Below, in pieces: positions 46,000 to 58,074 of a DNA stretch of 64,000 nt. The position numbers and the translations under genes are program-made. Below the pieces are notes generated by a model. The model searched no databases. It was not told the origin of the DNA and saw only the letters and a list, made by a program, of their open reading frames with translations. Origin of the DNA: Notamacropus eugenii. Lineage: Eukaryota > Chordata > Mammalia > Diprotodontia > Macropodidae. The DNA is taken from the NCBI RefSeq assembly GCF_028372415.1, contig NC_092878.1:67845830-67909829 (forward strand). The letters run 5' to 3'. The stretch's first letter is position 1. Each line of letters begins with the position of its first letter.

Positions 46000-46610
46000 A
46001 TACACAGGGAGGCCTACTATCACAAGTTCTTAAGGCTTCATTCATAAAAGGCAACTTTTGAGGGATTAACAATCACTTTAATCAAGCACATATATCAATC
46101 CTTTAACCAAGCACATATACCATTCATCTAGTTCAGGGGAGTCCACACCATGAACCTGAAGAAAATACAGAGAAATCAAAAGTCAACAGACATGCTTCCA
46201 AAATGTCTCGCCATAATTCAACAGACAGGTACAGCTATCTCACCAGTTACCAGAGAGGAAAGAACGACATCTGGGTTCTCAAAGCAGGGGAGGGGGGCTC
46301 CTTAGTGGCTTCCCAGAGTCCTCCTCTGGCACTCAAACCGTCTTAGCAAAACTAAGCCCCAAAATAAAACCTCACCCCTAAGAGTATTTATAACTTTTTA
46401 GAGCCAGAGGGCAAAACCCTCTGACCCAATGCCTCAATAGAAAAAAACAGAAGTACTTGGAACCCTTCTACAAAGTAGCTCCCCAAATCAAGCTTCCCAC
46501 AAGGGGCAGGCCCATCAATGGATGGGAAAGATCCTCCTCAGCCACGTCCAAATAGAGGCATTATACTTCTTGAGTATACTAAAAGAAAAACAGCAAATGA
46601 TCCTATTTTA
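46000..46610 (-). mobile_element. LTR-like block A, minus strand
   Basis: Nearly collinear with 50295-50910: shared CCAACATACACAGGGAGGCC, GCAACTTTTGAGGGATTAACAATCACTTTAATCAAGCACATAT, AATCAACAGAC, CCTCACC...AGAGT, TTTAGAGCCAGAGGG and CAAATCAAGCTTCCCAC. A shorter relative lies at 27195-27690. Orientation is inferred. Two copies in the same orientation about 4.3 kb apart could be the LTRs of one provirus or two solo LTRs. Confidence 0.55.
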
Positions 46611-46614
46611 CTTG

Positions 46615-48145
46615 GCCATTATAACCAGTTAGAATCTGGAGGGAGTTAATGCCAAACAATTTACAAATCAGGAGAGTTGTATTTATTCCACACAGTTTAC
46701 AAATAATTTTTATAATGTTAATATACATTTTTAATGAATCACTAAAATCCTAAAGTGATCTCTTAAAAGACAGAGAAAAACACCTTATTTTTGCAGTTTT
46801 AAACACATTGCCACGATATTAGAGACATTGGTGGGAGGGGTACAAAGACTGCTCTCTAGATTTAAATTGAGCATAATATACAAACTTTAGCTTTAGGAGC
46901 TAATAAAACCTGAATTCACACTCTCAGTTCTCCCTCTCTCTCTCAGACCTTGCTATCTCTGGGCCACTTGGTTTAGATTCTTACCACTTTAAAGCTTCCT
47001 GCTGACTAATTTCACCTTCCAAATAACTTTTGGGAGAGCTTTGCTCTGCTTTTTAATTCCATTGCTTATTAGATAATATTTAATTATTTAGATAATTTTA
47101 TTCTTATGTCCCAACTTGGCCAGTGTTGGGACCCTCAAAAAAGAGTCTTAATCTCCCAGTGAAAGCCTAAGATGGGAGATCTTTTCCAACGTTCTCTCTG
47201 ATTACATATTTTAGAAGGTTTTCTGGCTACATTTTGAACCTTTCTGAATGAATATGAAACATTTTACTAACAGAGAGACACAAACAATAATAATGATAAG
47301 ATAGAGTGCTCATGAATCTAATTTTCTTGTTGACATTTTAGGCTTAGTTTTTTGTTTGTTTGTTTTAAAAAATGAATCAATTTAGAATTAGAATTAGACT
47401 GGTCAACATTCAGAGTTATCTTTTAGTTATGCATCCTTCTAAAAGCAATCAATTCAGATCACTATACAATTTATCACATGCCATTTTACTCTGACTGACC
47501 CAAAGCCAAATTAAAAGGATATCCTCACCTTCCAAGAGACCTGTCTTGGGGTTTCTGTCCCCAGAGTCACTTGGAGAGAAAAGTGGACTGCAACCTAATA
47601 CTGGGAGTCTGATAGATAAGGAGCAGAGATTTTGAGGATAAGACTCACCTGCCCTTTAGGCTTGGAACTTCAAGAGAAAAGAGTCCTGTAGGCACCTCAT
47701 CCAAGTGCTATCCGAGGGAACAGTCCAACTTCCACATTCCAGTCAAAATCCAAGTCACATTGTACCATTTAAGGTTTCTCTTAAACGCTCCAAACAGAGT
47801 TTGATTTAAGAAAGACAAACTAAACTAGGTTGTATGTCTACATTTTTTATTTCTCAAGCTGGCTTGACATGGATTACATGGGAGTTAGAGTCCAGAACTG
47901 GCTTGATTTGGGAGTTGGGATGCCCAGTTTATATACCTTTTCACCAGAGCCTGTTATCACACTGCCATCATTCTACCTTCTGACAGAAGAAGTACCTGTT
48001 CTGTCAGATCATCCCCCTAGCCTTGGGCTATCTAGACAGGAGAGTTTGTCTCCACCCAAGCCTTAGCTTCCATAAAATCAGTTCAGGCTGTGATTTAGGG
48101 TTTGACTAGTTTAAGACTCAATGCAATTTCATTTTCAGGTGTTTG
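46615..48145. other. No recognisable gene; candidate ERV interior
   Basis: I find no retroviral or host coding sequence. If the blocks at 46000 and 50295 were a provirus pair, this would be its interior, but no gag, pol or env motif is visible. CT-rich near 46925-46945. Confidence 0.35.
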
Positions 48146-48149
48146 GTTG

Positions 48150-48665
48150 TTCTTTGTTCTCTAAAATAACCAAATGATACCATTATGCTAAAGTCAAGTT
48201 CAATGTGTATAACTCTGGGTGATCACCAATATGAGCTCAGAATGCTCTGCCACAGGTCAGGCACAAATAGTTCATGTGAACATTTGGGGTGAATTCTCTA
48301 AATTTGAGTATCCTGCATTTCCTTTGAGCTGTTTCAATTCTGCTTTGCTCCTAGAGCACAGCACCTTTTCTGATGAGGGCACACCATGCTGAGTGGTCCT
48401 GTGCCAATTTCTCCCATATTATACAATCAATTCCAGAGTCCTTAAGAGAGACCTTGAGAGTGTCCTTGTATCTCTTCTTCTGATTGCTTGTCCTGGGAGA
48501 ATTATCTATAAAACAGTCTTTTTGGCAAGTATACATTTTGCATTTGAGCAATGTGGCTAGTCCATTAAGTTTCACTCTTGGAAGCAAAGTTTAAATGATT
48601 GGCAGTTTAGTTCCAGTAAGGACTTCAGTGTCTGGTACCTTATCATGCTGGGTGATCATTAGCAG
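48150..48665 (-). mobile_element. RTE-clade LINE, ORF2 C-terminal fragment
   Basis: The minus-strand frame (48587-48351) reads ...NGLATLLKCKMYTCQKDCF, then KKRYKDTLKVSLKDSGID and W..LAQDHSAW. The order GLATLLKC / RYKDTLK / W-LA is that of the C-terminal end of an RTE/BovB ORF2. Flanking bases at 48590-48665 continue it. A 5'- and 3'-truncated, inactive copy. This clade is the likely source of the SINE tails at 18398, 26155, 35865 and 54495. Confidence 0.65.
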
Positions 48666-48669
48666 TAAT

Positions 48670-48955
48670 ATTCTGGTGAAGAACTTTAGAGCAGGAGGCT
48701 GGGAGGTGGAGCTCTGACTGTGAGACAGAAAAGAAAATCATTCTTCACAGTAGGAGAGGAGAAAGGAGGAAGGAGGGGAGGAAAAATTCATTAATTACCT
48801 ATTTTGTTTCAGGTTTTATGTTTTTTTGTACCTGCTAATAGGCTCTGTGAGTCATCTGAATGATTCATATCTTTCTATGAGATTAAATGATATTATCCTT
48901 CCTGTTAATATTTTTAGACCTTTTATTGGAGTGAAGATCCTATTACCCAGACTAA
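48670..48955. other. Unrecognised, with purine-rich patch
   Basis: Includes a GGAGAGGAGAAAGGAGGAAGGAGGGG patch near 48752-48780. No gene seen. Confidence 0.4.
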
Positions 48956-48979
48956 GAGAAACCCCAACATGTGTGTACA

Positions 48980-49130
<151 letters not shown>

Positions 49131-49209
49131 TTTATTTAGAGATTTACAGAAATGAATTTCTGGGGCATTGAGGGTGGAGGGGCAATCCAAAGAAAGAAAA
49201 ATCACCCTC

Positions 49210-49390
49210 TTGGTTCTAACCCTGATGAACCCATTTGCATGAATTCAGAGACTTTGTCCCTTTGGAGCCAAGCAGAACAATACTAGTCACTGTTGCACAT
49301 AGTAATCCTTCAAATACTTGAAAACAGTTATAATGCCACTCATTCCCAAATTTCCCTTTATGCTTAAATTCCCTGATTAATTAAAAAGCT
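49210..49390 (-). mobile_element. CR1/L3 LINE fragment, antisense, right half of a split copy
   Basis: CTTCAAATACTTGAAAACAGTTATAATGCCACTC (49308-49342) is the complement of the CR1/L3 word encoding a short helical segment before the 3' UTR. It is followed by TTTATGCTTAAATTCCCTGATTAATT, after which the element breaks off. The continuation is at 50930. Confidence 0.55.
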
Positions 49391-49394
49391 TTGG

Positions 49395-49665
49395 TGTGTG
49401 TGCTAATCACCTAAGATGGGAGCACTCCAATAGGAGATGCTATTTCCTACTTCTGGGAAAAGATACTCAGCATTCTACTTCTGTGTCAGTGCCAGATTGA
49501 GATTCAATTGCTCTTTCTTTGTGATAGTATTTAGGGATAAACGTCTGATTGATGCCTAGCATGGGCATCATGCACTAAGCTATATAGAAGAAAGATCTTC
49601 CTTTCTCTTCTCCTAAGTTCCTGTGATCTTAATAAATGGTCTTGAGATTTGTTTGGTTTGGTTTA
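49395..49665. other. Unrecognised insertion sequence
   Basis: Non-CR1 sequence lying between the two halves of the split CR1/L3 copy. No gene seen. Confidence 0.4.
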
Positions 49666-49667
49666 TC

Positions 49668-49860
49668 CCAGGGATGGGGAACTTGCAGCCTCAAGGTCAC
49701 ATGTAGCCATCTAGGTCCTCAAGTACTGCCCTTTGACTGAATCTAAACTTCACAGAACAGTTCATGGGGATTCTGTGATGTTTGGGTTGAGTCAAAGGGC
49801 CACACTTGAGGACCTAAAGGGCCACGTGTGGTCTCGAAGTCACAGGTTTCCTCACCCTGG
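49668..49860. mobile_element. hAT-like MITE with long inverted repeats
   Basis: Left terminus CAGGGATGGGGAACTTGCAGCC at 49669 pairs with the complement of the right terminus, CAGGGTGAGGAAACCTGTGAC. Inner arms also pair (GGTCCTCAAGTACTGCCCTTTGACTGAATC against GTTGAGTCAAAGGGCCACACTTGAGGACC). Flanks GGTTTATC and GGTTTTTC give an 8-bp target duplication with one mismatch, as expected for the hAT superfamily. No transposase. Family name not assigned. Confidence 0.75.
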
Positions 49861-49864
49861 GTTT

Positions 49865-50290
49865 TTCCTTTTGAGTGACAAGTGAAGAGTGAAGAATCTC
49901 AAGTCATGAGTGGTGGCAGCATTTTAGGCTGGAAGTGACTGCCAGCCTAGCAGGAGAGTTCTGAGAAGTGAAAGTGCCAGATTTTGAGCTCAGAATGGCT
50001 TTTTAACATGGAACTTAATATGACTACATTGTATAGGAAGTAAGTTAATCTATGACTCTAATCTCTCTCCTTTCCCCATTAGTTTAGGAGGTGATAGAGG
50101 GTATATGTCTCCAAGTGGAGACATGTTTGCGTGCTTGTTCTTTCTTAATTTAACTGACAGGTGATTAAGTGGAACTACAGGAATAGGGAACCCTAAAAAT
50201 TGGATGAATATATTCAATGGGATCTTGAGCCAGTGGCAGACTAGATACTCCCACAACCTACTAGAGAACCCTGGGGAGATGTTGTAACAG
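49865..50290. other. Unrecognised insertion sequence
   Basis: Non-CR1 sequence between the MITE and LTR-like block B. A 92-residue minus frame (50050-50328) has no recognisable domain. Confidence 0.4.
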
Positions 50291-50294
50291 CATG

Positions 50295-50653
50295 GACCCC
50301 AACATACACAGGAGGCCTTTCTATACAAATTCTTTGATCTCCTTTTCTAAAAGTAAAGGTAACTTTTGAGGGGTCAGCAATCACTTTACTCAAGCACATA
50401 TATCATTCACTTAGTTCAGGGTGAAAAGTCAGCACCTTGAACTTCAGAGAAAACAGAGAAATAAAAATCAACAGACAGGGCTTTCAATTTTCTGATCATA
50501 AGCAATACATACATAGCTACCAGAGAGAGAAACACCAACATCTGAGTTTTCAAAGCTGGCGGGTCGTTAGCAGCTACCCAGAGTCTCATCTGGCCAGATA
50601 CTTCTAAGGAGTAATCCCCAAAGTAAAACCTCACCTCAGAGTGTATATACATA

Positions 50654-50741
<88 letters not shown>

Positions 50742-50910
50742 TATGTATATACACTTTCAGAGCCAGAAGGCTCTTGAGAACCAATGCCTCATTAGAAATT
50801 AACAAAAGGTGTGAGTCTTCCAACAACAACAACATAAATCTCCCCTAATCAAGCTTCCCTTAATGGACAGGGTCATTAATGAGTGGGGAAGATCTTTAAC
50901 TCTCTTTAGC
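50295..50910 (-). mobile_element. LTR-like block B, minus strand
   Basis: Collinear with block A at 46000-46610 (see that entry) but broken by a TA tract at 50640-50755 exactly where block A reads AGAGTATTTATAACTTTTTAGAGCC. It has clear substitutions relative to block A, so the two are not recent twins. Confidence 0.55.
50640..50755. repeat. (TA)n microsatellite
   Basis: Nearly pure TA of about 100 bp with ACATATATATGTATAT palindromic ends. It sits inside LTR-like block B. Open frames reading IYIYIY are artefacts. Confidence 0.97.
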
Positions 50911-50929
50911 ATTACAGATGTTAATATAT

Positions 50930-51850
50930 CTGGCCTTCTGCCAGTAGTGGTAATTACTGTTACAAATAAATCTTCATATGGTATGATCTCATGGATAATC
51001 ACCATATTTAACCTCCCTTCCTATGCTAATGCTTATGAAATTCCTTCCTAAAATGTTGTGTCTGTAAGTGAATACGATATATCAGATGTCATCAGCCCAG
51101 TGTAGAGTTCAATAGGACTATAATTTCCTTAACACTGGACAATGATTCCCTTAATGCAGTGCAGTCAAAGATTGAATTAACTTTTTAAATAGCTGCATCA
51201 TATATTTGACTGATATTGGGTTTGTATTCCACTAAAGAATTGAGATCTCTCTCTTTTTTTTTTTTTAGTGAACCATTCTCTAGTCATGCTTCTCCCTTCT
51301 CCTTTTGAGGTTGAATTTTTGAAACCATAGGTAAAATTTTTTATTTATCTTTTAGTAAATTTTGTGTTATTAAGTTAAGTCTCACTGAACTTGGGGATGT
51401 TTAAGGTTCATAAATAGATTCAATTCTGATGTTGTGTCATTAGCTTGGTCTTATATCTCATGGATTGTCTTCCAATGACCTTATGCTAAGTTTTCTTCTT
51501 CTCTCCAATGATTATTATAGGCTCCATATTTCTCTTTGGTTTGGAAGATCTTTTATGGACATGTAAAGATTATAAGGATCTGAACAACTAAAAGACAACT
51601 TCTGGCAACCAATAGAACTAATTTCTCTGAAGCTGATAAGTGACCTAATTTTCCAGCAACTGAAATAAGGAATTTATAGAAAGATTCTAGTTATAATTTT
51701 TGGTTTTAACCTCAAATTTGTATTTTGGAGAACTTTTGATGACATCCAAAATATTAACTATTGCATTTTGTGTCTTTACAAAATTTGATAAGAATTTCAT
51801 ATGTGGCATTATTCAAGTCACTGAAATATAACCACTGTCCAGAAGTCAGT
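50930..51850 (-). mobile_element. CR1/L3 LINE reverse-transcriptase fragment, antisense, left half of a split copy
   Basis: TTCATATGGTATGATCTCATGGATAATCACC follows, in element order, the break at 49390. Next come CTTCCTAAAATGTTGTG, AGTGTAGAGTTCAATAGGACTATAATTTCC and TTAATGCAGTGCAGTCAAAG, then TGAGATCTCTCTC and ACAAAATTTGATAAGAATTTCATATG. These are in the antisense order of a CR1/L3 ORF2 C-terminal part. Decayed, with internal gaps and A/T-runs. Confidence 0.55.
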
Positions 51851-51854
51851 TGGT

Positions 51855-52385
51855 ATGGGACTCTCTCCTTATTTGTTGGAGATTGATAATTGTGAACCTT
51901 TGTGAGGAGTGATGACTCAGGTCTCTTTAGTATCTGTAGTCTCCTCCTTGGGCTCAGCAGTCACTTCCAGCACTTCTGACTTCTAGCCTTTTGAAAGAAA
52001 TTGGATAAGATTAAGTTTAATTTGGATTGCTAAAGGAAGATTAAGGCTCTGGGTAGAAACGTATATGAGAAAATGAGAAATCTCTACCAGATCCCTATAC
52101 TGAACTTCCTATACTGGAAAGTTTGGGGAATTTTCTCTTTGGGTTAGATCTTGGACTCTCTTCTGCTTGAGCTGAGTTACCTTGTTCCCAATGGGAGTGT
52201 TCTTTCACTCTGTATTGTCTATTATGTATTCCATATGTGCTTTTAACAATAAAATTCTACTTTATAATTGACTTGGATGAATGCTTTCCTTTTTTTTTTT
52301 TTTTTTTTTTTTTGCTGTTTGGCATGTGTGTATTCATGGTGACACTGGTATTTGGTGGGAAGAAAGTGTTGGATATAGAGCTTGG
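51855..52385. other. No recognisable gene; poly-T tract
   Basis: Unrecognised apart from a T-run at 52289-52313. Confidence 0.4.
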
Positions 52386-52389
52386 TGCA

Positions 52390-52575
52390 AAACACTGAAT
52401 TTATTATTATCATTTGAACCTCATAACAACTCTGTTAGTTAGGCCCCAGTTTATATAGCTGAGGAAACTGAAGCTGATTTTGCCCAGGGTTATACCACTA
52501 ATTAATCATTTCAGGAAGCATGCAAAGTTAGGTATTCCTAATTCCAAATCCAGTCCTCTGATACTCAGCTGTGCC
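52390..52575 (+). mobile_element. CORE-SINE (MIR/MAR1-like), sense
   Basis: TTTGAACCTCATAACAACTCTGTTAGTTAGG followed by the CORE word GCTGAGGAAACTGAAGCTGATTTTGCCCAGGGTTATACCAC and CAAATCCAGTCCTCTGATAC. Diverged. Confidence 0.65.
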
Positions 52576-52579
52576 ATAT

Positions 52580-54490
52580 TATTTCATTAATCTTGAATTA
52601 AGGTTGCTTTTTTGGGGGGGAGGGGTGGTGCTTGTGACCTGAAATAATCAAGGTTAGCTAAGTGTTCTCTTGCTCTCCCTCTACTTATATTGGGTTTCAA
52701 TTCTATAGGAGTTATTTTTGGTCTGTCTTATTTATTTTATAGATCATTCTCCAGGACAGGAAAAAAGTAAAGTAAAAACAATTTATAGAGAGAGCTTTTC
52801 TTACACCAGTCCAATTAGATAGGTCGATGAGGAGGAGGGTCACAGCAATGATGATTTGACTGAGTTGACTGGCTGCTTTTGTCAAATTGATCAATGAAGC
52901 TACACATATGGAGAGATTATCAAACCTAGGTACTGACTCTACTCAGTAAGTAAGATAGAGAATAGTCTGGATTAAAGAAAAATGTCTACGATTGGAACAA
53001 TATCCATTTTCATTATCTGTCCCAATCACTTTAGCTAAATAGCCCTAGGAAACCATAGATCTTATGTTTGCTGTTTCTCAGCAATTATTTCATGCACATG
53101 TCATTTTAATGTTTCTAAACCAGTTTTGACCAATTTTGTTCTATTTTGGAAACCTGCTTTCTTTTAAGTTCCCTGTCACTCTTAATTTGTGTTTTATGAT
53201 ACTCCCCACCAAGCTCTAAGCAGTGTACTTTGGGATGATACATAATAAGTCTGCCTGAGTCATTAGGGTTTTTGCTTTGAAGGTGGACATGACATAAATA
53301 AGAATTATGTTTACTAGCTTACTCACTTGTCATTGGCAATAGGAAATGCCAGAACTTCTCTTAATGCTACTAAAATTGCTGGCTCCTCATTTAAGGTCCT
53401 ATTAGTGCAGTGAGCCTTCAATCATCTGCTTGCCACCGTGGCTTACTCAGATCATTGTGAACATTGTCTGCCCTTTTCAGTAGTACCATACAGGAGGAAT
53501 AATAATAGGTTCAAAATAACCCTAAGCACCTGACATCTGAGAACAGAACTCATGCAAAATAATGACAATGCTTCTCCTCTATTAGCCACTATTTACTATT
53601 AGTTGATGAAATTGTGTTTTCCTCAAAGTCTCTTTCCTCAGGTACTACCATCATTAGCTGCATTTCAACAGTCTTTCTCAGCAGTGAGGGCACATGACTT
53701 TACCTTGTTCAGTGAAGAACACCATCATTATTTTTTTTAGTTTTGATTGGACACCCCCTTAAACCAACATATACACATGACCAAGCTAATTAACATTCAC
53801 AGGTCAAATGTACTGTGATTATTTGTGGTGTTGGAGAGCTCTGGGTGTTCTACTGAGAAGAGAAGATATAATGGCTCTTCTGAGAATAAATTCAATATGA
53901 CCCAAACCAAAAATCAATAGGAGGCATTCTAGGTCTCTTTATTGCAGTTGGACACATTCCCTCTATCAATCAGACTTCCATGCCCAACAGAAGCTGGTGG
54001 GTAATGGGTCTAGAATTAATTACAGTTATTTCCCTGATGTAAACATCACACCACACATGCCAGAACTAGAGGTGGAATTGCCCTTCAACTATATTCTTTA
54101 TTAAAAGGTTATCAGATTTTGTCAATATGTGGCATTTAAAAAATTAATAGGAAAGAAAAATTTGAATTTCCATTGCACTGATGCATTGCTCCATGAGAAT
54201 CCCATCAGCACTTATACTTATATTCATTCATTTTGCAACTTTTACATTTACCAGATTCCTGTGAGATTTCTGCTAGAATCTTCTTTACCCAGTCAGGAAA
54301 TCAGAAATGACTGAATCTCATTTACCCAAGGTCCACCAAAATATGAAGATATTTTGGCTTCTAGGCAAGCAACTTGATTCCTTAAGGTGAGCAAAGTTCA
54401 AATTATGCAAATTTCTTTTGGGCAAGGATAGTTTATTGTTTTTAGGTCTCTCTCATTGCACATAGTACAGAATTGTTTGATCATTTTTTC
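52580..54490. other. No recognisable gene or element
   Basis: AT-rich sequence without gene evidence. Short open frames (for example 54129-54314) lack recognisable domains. Confidence 0.45.
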
Positions 54491-54494
54491 AATC

Positions 54495-54722
54495 TTGCTT
54501 GACTTTTTTATGTCCCTAGTTGGGGTTTTCTTAGCAAATATAATAGTGATTTGTTACTTCCTTCTGAAGCTCATTATACAGGTGAGGAAAGTGAGGGAAA
54601 CAAGAGTGAAGTGACTTGCCCAGGATCACACAACTAGTAAGTGTCTGAGGCCAGATTTGAACTCAGAAAGATGAGACTTCCTGACTTCAGACTTTGCACT
54701 CTAATGCACCACCTAGCAGCCC
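54495..54722 (-). mobile_element. RTE-tailed SINE with CORE segment, antisense
   Basis: TTGGGGTTTTCTTAGCAAATATAATAGTGATTTGTTACTTCC then GGTGAGGAAAGTGAGGGAAACAAGAGTGAAGTGACTTGCCCAGGATCACACAACTAG and TGAGGCCAGATTTGAACTCAG, ending GCACCACCTAGCAGCCC. Same family and orientation as 18398-18640. Confidence 0.8.
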
Positions 54723-54724
54723 AA

Positions 54725-55015
54725 GTAGCACAAAGGCTTACACAATCTAGGCTAAGTAGAAAATAAGTAAGAGAAGGTAAATGACTCAAATACAAGGAAT
54801 CCTGTCTAGTATGTATCAGAGTTGGAATTTGAACCAAAATTCTCTGATTCTAGCTCCTGTGTCCTCTAGAAGGTGATGTCTTGTTGAACTATGAAGGAAA
54901 GATTATAAGAGATGAAACTGACAAGGGGATACATTTTAGGCATGGGAGGCAACTGATAAAAAGGTATGGAAGAAACGTATAGAAAAGAAATTCAAATAAA
55001 AGCTACTAGGGTGAT
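54725..55015. other. No recognisable gene or element
   Basis: Unrecognised sequence between two SINEs. Confidence 0.4.
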
Positions 55016-55019
55016 TTAA

Positions 55020-55295
55020 CTGTAATGCAGTTAGAGTAAGCTAGGTAAAGATAGCACCTCCTTTAGAACTGAGAACAATTGAGTTTAAATCTTCCTTTAG
55101 ATACTCAGTAGCTAATTGACTAGCTAATTGACACTAAGTCCAAACATTTCTCTGCCTCAATTTCTCTCTCTGTTAAACTGTAGATAGTAATAGAACCATC
55201 CAGGATTGTGAGAATCAAATGAGATCATTAAAGCATCTTTTAAAACTTAAAACATTACATAAATGTTAATTATTACTATTATTATTATTATATGG
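55020..55295 (+). mobile_element. MIR-like SINE, sense
   Basis: Order GAGTTTAAATCTTCCTTTAGATACTCAGTAGC, CTCTGCCTCAATTTCTC, AACTGTAGATAGTAATAG, GATTGTGAGAATCAAATGAGATC and TTAAAACATTACATAAATGTTAATTATTAC, ending in a short ATT run. Fairly complete. Confidence 0.65.
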
Positions 55296-55434
55296 TTCTT
55301 GTTGATATTATTTAAAATATATAAAGGAGAATAAAATGAAATAAATATGGAAAGGAAGACTAGAGCCATATTTTAAAAGACTTTCAGTGCCAGACTTTGG
55401 AATGTGCACTGGATCCTGGAAGGATTAGAGGGTC

Positions 55435-58070
55435 TTTAAATATTCTTTTTTTAAAAAAAATTAAATCAATTTACTTGTACTTTTTAACATTCAATTCCAC
55501 AAGATTTTGTATTTCAATTTTTCTCCCCATCTGTCCCCTCCCTCCATATGCAGACAGTGTACATTCTGATTACCCCTTCCCCCAATCTACCCTCCTTTCA
55601 AACACAAAACACCCTTCTCTCATTCCCTTCCCCTCTATTTTTTGTAGGGCAAGATAGATTTCTATACCCTATTGCCTGTATGTCTTATTTCCAAGTAGCA
55701 TGTAAAAATAATTTTTAACGTTTTTTTTAAACTTTGTTGTCTCCCTTCCTCTCTCCCTACCCACCTCCATTGAGAAGGCAAGCAATTAATATAGGTTAAA
55801 CATGTAGCCATGAAAAACACTTCCCTCCTTATGACTCTCCGTCCTATCTTACCCTTCATTTATTTTATTCTCTCTTTTGACCCTGTCCATCCTCTAAAGT
55901 TTTTTTACTTCTGATTAGCCTCTCCTCTGATTTGTCCTTCTATAATCCTGTCTCTTATCTCCTTCCCCTCCATGTTCCAGTTGGGAAAGAGAGATTTTCA
56001 TACCCAGTTGAGTGTGTGTTATTCCCTCCTTAAGCCATATCCAAAGAGAGTAAGGTTCACTCATTTTCTCTTGCTCCTTCATCTTTCCCTCCATTGTGAA
56101 ACCTTTTTCTTGCCTCTTTTATAGGAGATAATTTACCCCAATCTATTTTATCCTTTCTCCTTCTCCCAAAATATTCCTCCCTCAACCCTTAATTTTGTTT
56201 TAGATATAATTCCTCCTTATTCAACTGACTCTATTTGTTATCTTTCCATGTGGAAATGCAAGCAGTTCAACTTTCGTAAGTCCTTTATGATTTTTTTTTC
56301 CATTTACCTTTTCATGCTTCTCTTGATTGTTGTATTTAAAAGTCAAATTTTAGAAAATTTAGAAAACAGATTCAGCTCTGATCTTTTTAACAAGAATAGT
56401 TGGAAGTCCTCTATTTCATTGAAGTTCTATTAAGTATTATATTCAGTTTTGCAGGGTAGATGATTATTGGTTTTAATTCTAGCTCTTCTGATCTCCAGAA
56501 TATCATATTCCAAACCCTTCAATCCTTAATGTGGAAACTGCTAGATCTTGTGTTATCCTGATTGTGTTTCTACAATACTTAAATTGTTTCTCTCTGGCTG
56601 CTTGCAATATTTTCTACTTGACCTGGGAACTCTGAAATTTGGCTACAATATTCCTCGAAATTTTCTTTTTGGGAACTCTTTTAGGAGATAATCAGTGGAT
56701 TATTTCAATATCTGTTTTATCCTCTGATTCTAGAACATCAGGGCAGTTTTCCTTGATAATTTCTTGAAAGATGATATCTAGATTCTTTTTCTGACCATGG
56801 CTTTCAGGTAGTCCAATAATTTGAATCTCTTTTCCAGGTCAGATCTTTTTTCAAATGAGATATTTCATATGGTCTTCTTTTTTTTTCTCATTCTTTTGGT
56901 TTTATTTTAAAATTTCTTGATTTTTTACAGTCATTAGCTTCCCTCTACTCCATTATAATTTTTAAAGAATTATTTTCTTCAGTGAGCTTTGGAAGCTCCT
57001 TTTCCATTTGTGCAATTCTGCTTTGCAAGGCATTATTGTCTTCCTTGGCTTTTTGGACCTCTTTTGTCATGTGAGTTAGCCTAATGTTTTAACATGTTAT
57101 TTTCTTCTTCACTTTTGGGGTCTCCTTAATAAGCAGTTGACCCATTTTTCATAATTCTGTTGCATCACTTTCATTTCTCTTCCCAATGTTTCCTCTACTT
57201 CTCTTACTTGATTTTCAAAGCCCTTTTTGAGCTCTTCCATACTCTAATATCAATTCATATTTTTCTTGGAGACTTTGGATCTAGGAGCTTTGATTTTGTT
57301 GTCTTCTTCTGATTGTATGTTTTGATCTTCCTTGTCATCCAAGTGAGATTCTAAACTCTGATTTTTTTCTCATGTTTTCTCATTTCCCCAGCCAATTATT
57401 TGACTTTTGAGCTCTTTGTCAAGGTAGTTCTCTGCTTCCAGTGGGGAGGGGGGTGGTGGAGGGAAGGGTATACTGTCCCAAGCTTCAGGGATATTTTGCA
57501 GACTTTTTCAGAAATACTTCTAGAAACTTGCAAATTTTCAGCTCTTCCAAGTTTGTATGATCAAAGGAGAGGTGTCTACTCATCTGCTCTGTGTTGTGAT
57601 CTGTGAGTGATCTCAAGCACTCCTTTCTGCCTTGAAACTGTGAGGATTCCATCTCCACCACTGCTGCAAGCTCCACTGGACTAGAACTCCTCCTGGCCCT
57701 AGTACCACCACCCAAGACTGAGACCCAGATCCAAGCAGGGCAAAGCAAGAGAATCCTACCTCAACACCACCAAAGGGATCCATGCTATCTACCTCAGATC
57801 TCCCATACAATTTCCCCACAATCTGTGGGCCTAGAGCTCCAGAAATAACCATCCTTCTACTGTTGAGATGCTGTGGGCTCCTCCACTTCCCTCTGTCTCC
57901 CTGAAGCTGGATCTGGACTATGCTAGTCTCTCAAGCAGGTCAAACAGGTTTTTTTCCACTGACCTTCTAAGTTGTCCTCACATTTTGGAGTCAAGAAATC
58001 TAGAAATCATCACAGATGCCAGTCATTCAGAACTCCAAAGACTGCTCAGGCCCTGTCTGTGGGTAGGGCC
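55435..58070 (-). mobile_element. HAL1 (half-L1) element, near full length, antisense
   Basis: Reading the minus strand from 58070: a 5' UTR to about 57400, an ORF1 region (coiled coil then RNA-binding part) to about 56450, and then a long polypurine 3' UTR to the T-rich start near 55435. No ORF2 is present, and ORF1 is followed directly by the polypurine segment, which is the half-L1 architecture. HAL1 elements depend on L1 machinery. Frames are broken. The 156-residue plus-strand frame at 57868-58338 lies across its 5' UTR and the next element and is an artefact. Confidence 0.7.
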
Positions 58071-58074
58071 TGAG

